This document shows positions 52,125 through 60,021 of a stretch of 64,000 bases of DNA, piece by piece (positions within the stretch are counted from its first letter, which is position 1; each line of letters begins with the position of its first letter). A model generated the notes under the pieces. The model did no database searches. It was not told the origin of the DNA and worked only from the letters and a program-made list of their open reading frames with translations. This DNA is from JAJDTQ01 sp965204235. Lineage in GTDB: Bacteria; Desulfobacterota; Binatia; UBA9968; JAJDTQ01. Where the stretch lies: contig OZ241979.1 of assembly GCA_965204235.1 (NCBI GenBank), positions 2,852,001 through 2,916,000 on the forward strand, written 5' to 3'. The translations under genes were made by a program, and so were the position numbers.

Positions 52125-53489
52125 ATGGCTATGAGGCAAACCAATGGCAGTCGCCGGGCCCTGGTACTGACGGTTGGCACGGGTAACGTCGAAGACATCG
52201 AACGGACTCTGCTTGGGCCTATGCCTTTGAGCATCCGGCATAGAGAATGGGAATGGGACCGGATTGTTCTGCTTCCGTCTCGCGAGACGAAAGAGGCTGC
52301 GCAGGTCCTGTCCAGCCGTTTGCAAGAAGAAGGTTGTTCGCAGGTCCTTATCGAGGAGTTGCCCGAGAAAGGCCAGGAAAACGATGCCGATGCCTGTTTC
52401 GGACATTTCTATAACGTGCTCGGCACGCTGATCCAGCATGGATTCGAGCCGTCCGACATATTTGCGGACTTCACGCGGGGGACCAAGGCCATGAGCGCTG
52501 CATTGGTGCTGGCCTCCATAGGTCGCAACGTACAGGTCCTGCGTTACGTTCATAGCGAGGAGCGGGATGAGCGGGGTATGGTTGTCCCCGGTACCGAGAA
52601 GGTCGGTGAAATCAGAACCGTACTTGCCACCGGACGTCGCCGACTCGAACTTGCGGAGGACCTGATGCGCCGTGGCGACTTCGGCGCCGTGACCGACCTC
52701 CTGTCCGACGTCGATGGTCAGTCTGCCGCCACTCTCGTGCCGGAATCCCTCCAATCCGAAGCCGCCGCTTTGCGTGCCGTGGCGCAAATCTATGCCGCTT
52801 GGGACAGACTGGATTACAAGGACGCGGTCGAGGTGATGGACAGGCCGGACTCGAAGGCGGCAGGCAAGGCGGGCGTCTTCGCACCGACGCTGGAAATGGG
52901 CCAATGGCTCAAGGGGCTGGCGCAACGTCCGGAGCAGGCCGATCACGAGGCGATGGCGGCCTACCTTCGGATGCTTGCCTGCGACCTGTTGGCCAACGCT
53001 GAACGCCGACTTCGCGACCGACACTTTGAGGACGCCCTGTTGCGGGCCTATCGAGTGCTCGAATTGGTCGGTCAGATCCGACTGTTCGCTCTTGGCCACA
53101 ACAGCGCCGCCCTATCGCCGGATAACGAGAAGATCCAGGCGTTTCAGGGGTATCTTGAGAAAAAGAGTAAAAAGAAGAAAAAGAGGGAACGTGGCTTCGA
53201 TACGAATAGCGACGGAACCTTGACCGCCTCCCGGGAACTCGCTGCCCGTTTGCTGAAGCACCTCCATGACCCGCTCGCCAAACGATTGCTTGACTTCGAT
53301 ACGCAAGGTAAGTTCGGAGCCAGCAGCCGCAACCACAGCGTCCTGATACATGGTTTTGAGGCAAAAGCGTTGGGCGACCGCGAGTTACGGACGGTTCTGG
53401 CCGGCCTTGAAGAATTGTTGAGCGAAGATGATGGAAAAGCAGGAGACCGATTGAAGGTGGCCAGAAGCCTGTCTTTTGCCGGGAAGTAG
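52125..53489 (+). CDS. CARF-HEPN CRISPR ancillary RNase (Cas_02710/TIGR02710 type), copy 1
   Basis: Predicted cyclic-oligoadenylate-activated RNase. The 454-residue protein has a CARF sensor: LTVGTGN (15-21) and the signature DFTRGTKAMSAAL (115-127), a helical middle, and a C-terminal HEPN-type active site R402-N-x5-H409 (RNHSVLIH). A lysine-rich insert (KKSKKKKKRER, about 345-355) is unique to this copy. It is about one third identical by eye to the next gene, with the same layout and many matching segments (LRDRHFEDALLRAYRVLELVGQIRLF). 81 bp after csm5, a larger gap than elsewhere in the operon. Confidence 0.9.
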   Translation: MAMRQTNGSRRALVLTVGTGNVEDIERTLLGPMPLSIRHREWEWDRIVLLPSRETKEAAQVLSSRLQEEGCSQVLIEELPEKGQENDADACFGHFYNVLGTLIQHGFEPSDIFADFTRGTKAMSAALVLASIGRNVQVLRYVHSEERDERGMVVPGTEKVGEIRTVLATGRRRLELAEDLMRRGDFGAVTDLLSDVDGQSAATLVPESLQSEAAALRAVAQIYAAWDRLDYKDAVEVMDRPDSKAAGKAGVFAPTLEMGQWLKGLAQRPEQADHEAMAAYLRMLACDLLANAERRLRDRHFEDALLRAYRVLELVGQIRLFALGHNSAALSPDNEKIQAFQGYLEKKSKKKKKRERGFDTNSDGTLTASRELAARLLKHLHDPLAKRLLDFDTQGKFGASSRNHSVLIHGFEAKALGDRELRTVLAGLEELLSEDDGKAGDRLKVARSLSFAGK

Positions 53490-53512
53490 CACCACTCCTG
53501 AAATGTGAAGAG

Positions 53513-54838
53513 ATGGTGATGATGAACGATAGGAGAGGGCAAAGAGTACTGGTGTTGACCGTGGGAACGGGTAATCCCGAGGACCTTGAGGGATCGTTGT
53601 ATGCGCCTCTGCAAAAATCAGTCGACATGGGGAACTGGACGCGGGTGGCGCTCTTTCCGTCCCAGGATACCAAGAGGCACGCCCGGGAGCTTACCCGCAG
53701 GTATGCGGAGCGCGCCATGCAGTTCAAGATATACCCGTTGCCCGAGGCCGGGATGGAGGACAATGCCGATGCCTGTTTCGCTTTCTTCAACAAGAAGCTG
53801 CGTGGCATACTCAAGGACGTTGACTCCACGAACGTCATGGTTGACTTCACCCGTGGAACCAAGGCCATGAGCGCGGCGTTGGTCCTTGCCGCCGCTGCCC
53901 ACGACGTGCCTCGATTCCGCTACATCAGTGGAAACCGGGGCGGGCCGGGCGGTACGGTTACGCCCGGCACCGAAAACGTGGGGAACTTCGATACACAGGC
54001 GCTTTCCGAGCGCAAGCAACTCGAAAATTTCTGCTTGATGTTGCGTCACGGTCGCTACGCCGCTGCGCTTGATTTGCTGCCGAAGCCTGGGTTGCCGATG
54101 CAGGGTAATGATACACTGGTTGCGCTGCGTCCCTTGGCTGACTTTTGCAGCGCGTGGGACAGGCTCGACTATCAGCGCGCTGCCGCCGTGCTGAGGGAAC
54201 TTCCGAGAGAGCGGGCCTTTCCACAGGAATTGCGTCGCTTTCTGCCGGATGCAGAAGTCAAGGGGTGGGTGCGGCACCTCGCTCAACCACCGGACCGCGG
54301 CGAGTATCGGCGATTTGCGGCTTGGCTGCGACATGTAAGCTGCGACGTGCTGGCCAACGGCCAGCGGCGTCTGCGCAACGGCGAATTGGAGGACGCGCTG
54401 ATCCGAGCCTATCGGGTGCTCGAGATGCTCGGTCAGATACGGCTCTTCGACAAGAAGCTCGATTCATCGGCGTTGCCGGAATCTGGCCCGGACATCCAAA
54501 GGTTCCAGGATTTCTTACGGGAGGTCAACGAGAGGCCGCTTGCCAAAGCCCGAAAGCATGGGTGCCTGGAAGCCGGTCGAGAGAAGGCTGTGCTCTTGCT
54601 GAAGTGGTTGAGGGACCCTCTGGGCGAAAAGCTCATTGAGGCTGCTCGTCTGTTCAACCTTGGCGCCCGGCGCAACCAGAGTATCCTCAACCATGAGTTC
54701 GACGCGCAGGCTCCCGACTCCGATTCATTACGGCAGATCTATGAAGAACTGGAAAAACTTATGATCCGTGACGACAAGGTCGCCAAGGAGCGATTGAAGC
54801 TGGCCCGCTGGCTTGCCTTCGACAATATCTTCAGGTGA
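53513..54838 (+). CDS. CARF-HEPN CRISPR ancillary RNase (Cas_02710/TIGR02710 type), copy 2
   Basis: Tandem paralogue of the preceding gene, 441 residues: CARF motifs LTVGTGN and DFTRGTKAMSAAL (111-123), helical middle with LRNGELEDALIRAYRVLEMLGQIRLF, and HEPN-type R387-N-x5-H394 (RNQSILNH). Once the Csm complex makes cyclic oligoadenylates, such proteins degrade RNA non-specifically. It lacks the lysine-rich insert of copy 1. Two or three ATGs crowd the start (53513, 53519, 53522), with GAAGAG upstream; the first is used here. cas1 begins 7 bp after the stop. Confidence 0.9.
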   Translation: MVMMNDRRGQRVLVLTVGTGNPEDLEGSLYAPLQKSVDMGNWTRVALFPSQDTKRHARELTRRYAERAMQFKIYPLPEAGMEDNADACFAFFNKKLRGILKDVDSTNVMVDFTRGTKAMSAALVLAAAAHDVPRFRYISGNRGGPGGTVTPGTENVGNFDTQALSERKQLENFCLMLRHGRYAAALDLLPKPGLPMQGNDTLVALRPLADFCSAWDRLDYQRAAAVLRELPRERAFPQELRRFLPDAEVKGWVRHLAQPPDRGEYRRFAAWLRHVSCDVLANGQRRLRNGELEDALIRAYRVLEMLGQIRLFDKKLDSSALPESGPDIQRFQDFLREVNERPLAKARKHGCLEAGREKAVLLLKWLRDPLGEKLIEAARLFNLGARRNQSILNHEFDAQAPDSDSLRQIYEELEKLMIRDDKVAKERLKLARWLAFDNIFR

Positions 54839-54845
54839 GACGGTC

Positions 54846-55886
54846 ATGCCGACCCTCTACGTCACAGAGCCGGGATCGGTGGTGCGCCGCTCGGCCGGTT
54901 CCATCGTGGTGACGGTTGACGAAGACCCGGACGGGGCCGGACCGTTGCCCGAGCGCCGCCGTCGCCTGATCGAGGTTGAGCCGCACCGCTTGGAGTTGGT
55001 CGTGTTATTCGGTCGTGTTCATATTACTTCGGATGCGACCCTGTTCTGCTTGCGCGAAGGTATCGACTTGGCTTGGCTGACGCGAGGCGGGCGTCTGCTC
55101 GGTCGGGTGGTGTCGGAACTCCCGCGTTCAGGAGATGTCCGCCTCGCCCAGTATCGCCGTGCCGAGGACAGCGCCGGCCGGTTTGCCTTGGCTCGGAGAA
55201 TCGTAGAAGCGAAGATCCGGAACGGTGTCGAGATGCTCCGCGGCCTGCAAAGCAATCGGCCCAACCATCGCGTCTTGGCGTCGGCAATCGCAGAAGTTCG
55301 CCGTACCGCGGACAGGCTGGCGGAGGCAGAGAGCTTCAAGGCATTGCTCGGCATGGAGGGCACGGCGGCTCGCCACTACTTCACTGGTCTTGGAAGCGGG
55401 TTTACATCGGACATCGTGTTCCGCGGCCGCGTCAGACGCCCGCCGCCAGACCCTGCCAATGCCCTGCTTTCGTTGGCCTATGTGATGCTCGGCAACTTGC
55501 TCTCCGGTCTTGTCGAGGCCCGCGGACTCGACCCGTGCATCGGGTTCTACCACGAGTTGCGTCCCGGGCGGTCCAGCTTGGCGCTGGACCTCGTTGAGGA
55601 GTTGCGGGCGCCGGTGGTGGACCGGTTCGTCCTTCGTGTGTGTAATCTGCGGATCATGCGTCTGGAGATGTTCACGGACGATCCTGATGATGGAGGTGTT
55701 CGTCTCACGCCGGCTGGTCTGAAGATTTTTCTGGCGGAATGGCAGAAGAACCTGGATCGGCCCGTCAAGGAAGACGGAGCGGAAGCAGCGCTTTCCGTTC
55801 AGCAGGTCATTCGCCGCCAGGTCGGACGTATTGCCTCGGACCTGCGCGGTGGGGATGCCTACGAGCCTCTCAGGATTGCACGCTGA
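54846..55886 (+). CDS. cas1: CRISPR integrase Cas1
   Basis: Metal-dependent integrase that inserts spacers with Cas2. The 346-residue protein has the catalytic triad E171 (LLGMEGTAARHYF), H236 (GFYHELRPGRSSLALDLVEE) and E251, and the usual beta-rich N-terminal domain with PHRLELVVLFGRV. All active-site residues are present. The start at 54846 lies 7 bp after the CARF gene stop; an in-frame ATG at 54813 is inside that gene. The presence of complete adaptation genes with a type III-A effector makes the locus self-sufficient. Confidence 0.95.
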   Translation: MPTLYVTEPGSVVRRSAGSIVVTVDEDPDGAGPLPERRRRLIEVEPHRLELVVLFGRVHITSDATLFCLREGIDLAWLTRGGRLLGRVVSELPRSGDVRLAQYRRAEDSAGRFALARRIVEAKIRNGVEMLRGLQSNRPNHRVLASAIAEVRRTADRLAEAESFKALLGMEGTAARHYFTGLGSGFTSDIVFRGRVRRPPPDPANALLSLAYVMLGNLLSGLVEARGLDPCIGFYHELRPGRSSLALDLVEELRAPVVDRFVLRVCNLRIMRLEMFTDDPDDGGVRLTPAGLKIFLAEWQKNLDRPVKEDGAEAALSVQQVIRRQVGRIASDLRGGDAYEPLRIAR

Positions 55887-55912
55887 CGCCGTGAGAGGGA
55901 GGAAACAGAAGG

Positions 55913-56194
55913 ATGCGGTATGTCATCTGCTATGACATCAGGTCACAGGACCGGCGTCGTCGGGTGTCGGAATGCCTGGACGGCTATGGCGACCGGATAC
56001 AGAGGAGCGTGTTCGAGGCCGTCCTCGACACGGCGTTGTTCGACTCATGCCTATCGAAGTTGGCGGAACTAATCGACCCGGCTGAGGATAGCATTGCAGC
56101 CTATGCGCTGTGCGCGGCGTGCGATAACCGGCGCGTTTATCGTGGAGCCCCCGATAGGCAGGACATCGGCAGCGAAAAGGTGTACATTGTCTGA
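55913..56194 (+). CDS. cas2: CRISPR adaptation protein Cas2
   Basis: A 93-residue partner of Cas1 with the ferredoxin-like fold start MRYVICYDI (D8) and RRRRVSECLDGYGDRIQRSVFEA; ends IGSEKVYIV, a normal Cas2 end. The codons for RGAPDRQDIG near the C-terminus contain CCCCGATAGG, a 10-base match to the CRISPR repeat. 198 bp of leader separates it from the first repeat. GGGAGGAAACAGAAGG precedes the ATG. Confidence 0.94.
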   Translation: MRYVICYDIRSQDRRRRVSECLDGYGDRIQRSVFEAVLDTALFDSCLSKLAELIDPAEDSIAAYALCAACDNRRVYRGAPDRQDIGSEKVYIV

Positions 56195-56391
56195 TTTGAT
56201 GTCTGTCGTAACGACAAAAGACCAAGAAAGAAGCGGGAGGTTACGATTCTCGTAACTCGTTGTCCTCAAAGGGTTTCGGAGTAAGTGTCCCGGTGACTGC
56301 CTTATCAAGCCATATATTCCAGGGAATGCCCGGGAGGTAACGAATGAGAGGTCCGTAACTTGTTGAATCTTATCGCGTTTTTCAAAGGACA
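56195..56391 (+). promoter_or_regulatory. CRISPR leader with repeated GTAAC motifs
   Basis: AT-richer than the array flanks. It contains a palindrome TGTCGT-A-ACGACA (56204-56216), a 7-bp hairpin GTTACGA-TTC-TCGTAAC (56240-56256), and a 13-bp near-repeat CGGGAGGTTACGA / CGGGAGGTAACGA (56234 and 56331). The GTAAC core (either strand) occurs five times in under 160 bp. A TATATT box lies at 56313-56318 without a good -35. Leader orientation follows from adjacency to cas2 and from the repeat ending in ATTGAAAC on the + strand. Confidence 0.8.
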
Positions 56392-59387
56392 GATGCAGAG
56401 ACAGCCCCGATAGGAAGGGGATTGAAACCCGCGTATGCGCCTCACAGTACGAGAACCTGTCCCCGAGATGCAGAGACAGCCCCGATAGGAAGGGGATTGA
56501 AACGAAAGTCGGCCTTGATCGTGCCGGGGAAATGCACGTTGAGATGCAGAGACAGCCCCGATAGGAAGGGGATTGAAACGGTCCTGGCCCAGCCGCGCGG
56601 TGTTGCTCCACACTCGGGATGCAGAGACAGCCCCGATAGGAAGGGGATTGAAACTGCGCAGGCAATCATCGTCTCGCCTACACTGCTACAAGCAGATGCA
56701 GAGACAGCCCCGATAGGAAGGGGATTGAAACCACAGTACATATCCGTATCCACACTCGGCATAGCTTACCTCCGATGCAGAGACAGCCCCGATAGGAAGG
56801 GGATTGAAACTTATGCCCCGTTGTTAAAAAACAATACGCGCTTGTATTGTCGATGCAGAGACAGCCCCGATAGGAAGGGGATTGAAACGATTTGGCTTTT
56901 TTATGCCTAAAATCAAACACAGCTATGGATGCAGAGACAGCCCCGATAGGAAGGGGATTGAAACTGTAGCGCAGTGAAAAAGGATGAAAAGGAAATTGTG
57001 AAGATGCAGAGACAGCCCCGATAGGAAGGGGATTGAAACAAGAAGACTTGACCTGCGTCTTCAACAGTGCGATACGCGCCTGATGCAGAGACAGCCCCGA
57101 TAGGAAGGGGATTGAAACCATAATTGTATAGGACTTTACGTTCCACCCTAGCTTATTTAGATGCAGAGACAGCCCCGATAGGAAGGGGATTGAAACTGCG
57201 TGCCCATGTAACACCGCTTGGTCATAGCCCATAGAGATGCAGAGACAGCCCCGATAGGAAGGGGATTGAAACCTCTGTGGTTGCGCACTCCAATGCTGGC
57301 TCCATCAACCCGGATGCAGAGACAGCCCCGATAGGAAGGGGATTGAAACAAGACCTCGCGCTGATGCTCCGTGAAAGGTATCTCCACGATGCAGAGACAG
57401 CCCCGATAGGAAGGGGATTGAAACCTATCTAGCTCGAACTCTCTCTGTGCATCCCTTTCCTTGATGCAGAGACAGCCCCGATAGGAAGGGGATTGAAACT
57501 GCTCGGTATCACGTTATCCACGCAATCCATATAACCGATGGATGCAGAGACAGCCCCGATAGGAAGGGGATTGAAACAGTATTCAAACGAGAACATTCTA
57601 TTCATATTATCCGTAAGGATGCAGAGACAGCCCCGATAGGAAGGGGATTGAAACTGCTCGGTATCACGTTATCCACGCAATCCATATAACCGATGGATGC
57701 AGAGACAGCCCCGATAGGAAGGGGATTGAAACAGTATTCAAACGAGAACATTCTATTCATATTATCCGTAAGGATGCAGAGACAGCCCCGATAGGAAGGG
57801 GATTGAAACCTACCTCGGATTCCGTCGAAGGAATTGAAGTTTGATTTGATGCAGAGACAGCCCCGATAGGAAGGGGATTGAAACAATTCATCGCATCTCG
57901 TACGGTCGAAATCCGAAATGACCTGATGCAGAGACAGCCCCGATAGGAAGGGGATTGAAACATTACAGGCTAATAGAATTAGCGCCACTACTTCCCAGTG
58001 ATGCAGAGACAGCCCCGATAGGAAGGGGATTGAAACCCTCATTCATTGGAACAGACTGGCATATGGGTGTATTCTGATGCAGAGACAGCCCCGATAGGAA
58101 GGGGATTGAAACACCCTTATCAGGGTGGTAACGGTTAGCAAGAATCCGGATGCAGAGACAGCCCCGATAGGAAGGGGATTGAAACAATGGTGGCTTCGGC
58201 TTGTTCTTCAATGTACTTTCGGATGCAGAGACAGCCCTGATAGGAAGGGGATTGAAACCTCACACACGTGGGTCGGGTCGTTCACGCTTCGCGTAGATGC
58301 AGAGACAGCCCCGATAGGAAGGGGATTGAAACCAGGAGCAGGGGCCGTGGTCAGGCGCCGTCGCCATGATGCAGAGACAGCCCCGATAGGAAGGGGATTG
58401 AAACTACCAGATAATATCGTGACGCCATTTCGACCTTCTCCATGGATGCAGAGACAGCCCCGATAGGAAGGGGATTGAAACGACAGGTCGTCGTCGGTGA
58501 CGACCTCACGCTCTTCAGATGCAGAGACAGCCCCGATAGGAAGGGGATTGAAACACCGCTCGCAGGACGGCCGTGACGCCCTCGAGGGCCTGGGGATGCA
58601 GAGACAGCCCCGATAGGAAGGGGATTGAAACCTTGAGAATCGGTCCACGATTGCGAGGTGAGAAGTAGGATGCAGAGACAGCCCCGATAGGAAGGGGATT
58701 GAAACCCTATCGACTGCCGGCTGCCGTCACGCTGAGTGTAGCGCTGCGATGCAGAGACAGCCCCGATAGGAAGGGGATTGAAACGGCCTGGCATCGGACG
58801 AAGTCCCCGCCATCCTCCGGAGGATGCAGAGACAGCCCCGATAGGAAGGGGATTGAAACCTCGGCAAGCTCGGTCCATGCGTCCATCGTGGACCTGGATG
58901 CAGAGACAGCCCCGATAGGAAGGGGATTGAAACCGGGGCCAGGCCGCGCCGCTCGCCTACGATGACGCCATCGATGCAGAGACAGCCCCGATAGGAAGGG
59001 GATTGAAACCATCCAGGACGGTCTGTCTGTAAGCAATAGACTACATGGATGCAGAGACAGCCCCGATAGGAAGGGGATTGAAACGATACCCGCGATTTCG
59101 ACTTGGAACTTTGCAGACATGGATGCAGAGACAGCCCCGATAGGAAGGGGATTGAAACAGGTGGTGCTTTGCCCCTCTCGCGTCGTACGTCTCGACGACG
59201 ATGCAGAGACAGCCCCGATAGGAAGGGGATTGAAACAACTTCGATAGTTTCATGTTCAAACAATTCCGCAGATTGATGCAGAGACAGCCCCGATAGGAAG
59301 GGGATTGAAACAGCCAATGCGAGGTGCTGCAGATGGTGCGTAGCTCCCCGGATGCAGAGACAGCCCCGATAGGAAGGGGATTGAAAC
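56392..59387 (+). CRISPR. CRISPR array, 40 repeats and 39 spacers
   Basis: 37-bp repeat beginning GATGCAGAGACAGCCCC, continuing GATAGGAA and ending GGGGATTGAAAC, so the crRNA handle is AUUGAAAC, as for Cas6-processed type III/I arrays; CCCC and GGGG can form a short stem. Spacers are 35-42 bp. All 40 repeats look identical except the 25th (58222-58258), which has CCCTGATAGG for CCCCGATAGG. Spacers 15 and 16 are repeated exactly as 17 and 18, leaving 37 distinct spacers. The final repeat (59351-59387) is intact. Open frames on both strands inside the array are artefacts of the repeat. Confidence 0.98.
57500..57809 (+). repeat. Tandem duplication of a two-spacer block in the array
   Basis: 57500-57654 (spacer 15, repeat, spacer 16, repeat) is repeated exactly at 57655-57809. 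The unit is 155 bp. Spacer 15 starts TGCTCGGTATCACGTTATCC and spacer 16 starts AGTATTCAAACGAGAACATT. Confidence 0.95.
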
Positions 59388-59488
59388 AGGAGCGGCTGGG
59401 GGGTACAAACCGGGAGCATGACTTACAATGGCGAAACCCCGGGTCCGAAGAACAGGGCCGCCCGGACCAGCCGACCGGGACGGAGAAG

Positions 59489-59819
59489 ATGACGCTGATG
59501 AAGGCTTGCGCCACCGACACCCATGAAACCGTGCGCCGTGGCTTCCGGCGGCTCTGACCGGCAGGGAGAATCCGCTGTGGCCGCCCTCAACCGCTCGGAC
59601 ACCGAGCTTGCTGCCAAGACCGACCTCAAGCAGGAGGTCGCTGCCCTCAAGGCCGATCTCAGGCAACTCAGGCGGGAAATCACGGCAGTCAGGTCTGCCA
59701 TCTCGCAGTCCGAATGGAGGGCCAAACTGGAGGCCGAATTCAACGCCGCCGTCCACAAGATTGTGCTCGGTCAAATCGCCACCGCCGTTTGGCTCTTCGT
59801 CGCCATCAAGTTCCTTTAG
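59489..59819 (+). pseudogene. DUF1640-like coiled-coil membrane protein, frameshifted
   Basis: The first frame gives MTLMKACATDTHETVRRGFRRL then stops at about 59557. The next frame continues the expected pattern: GESAVAALNRSDTELAAKTDLK, a long coiled coil (EVAALKADLRQLRREITAVRSA) and a C-terminal hydrophobic helix (IATAVWLFVAIKFL). The THETVRR and ESAVAAL segments together match the N-terminus and first helix of a DUF1640/CCDC90-like family, so a single indel near 59545-59560 has split the gene. Alternatively a GTG at 59577, preceded by GGGAGA, could start a shorter 80-residue protein. Lies 100 bp after the CRISPR array. Confidence 0.6.
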
Positions 59820-59876
59820 GGAAACTCCGAACAATCGGGCATGGATGAGGGTATTCCCTCACGTGACCCTCCTATC

Positions 59877-59985
59877 CCCGTTCGTCCTGAGCGTAGGCAA
59901 GCTGCGTGTTGACGTGCACCCGGACTGAACCCCTATCCCCGTTCGTCCTGAGCGTAGCGAAGCGAAGTCGAAGGACGCGCTTTTC
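59877..59985 (-). repeat. Dispersed repeat family A, two units
   Basis: CCCCGTTCGTCCTGAGCGTA appears twice (59877 and 59937), the second continuing GCGAAGCGAAGTCGAAGGAC and GCGCTTTTCGGG. Reverse orientation relative to the 18.9-kb copy. It fills the gap between the coiled-coil pseudogene and the restriction-modification gene. Confidence 0.8.
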
Positions 59986-60021
59986 GGGTTCTCCCGCCTT
60001 CGCTGGGAGGCGAGGGGAAGT

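Noticed and set aside
56422..59419. Open frames on both strands across the CRISPR array
   Set aside because: They repeat the same short peptides (for example GFNPLPIGAVSAS) because the 37-bp repeat lacks stops; no gene is present.
59388..59450. A 41st degenerate repeat after the last spacer-like stretch
   Set aside because: Only a short GCGAAACC resemblance follows; no match to the rest of the 37-bp repeat.
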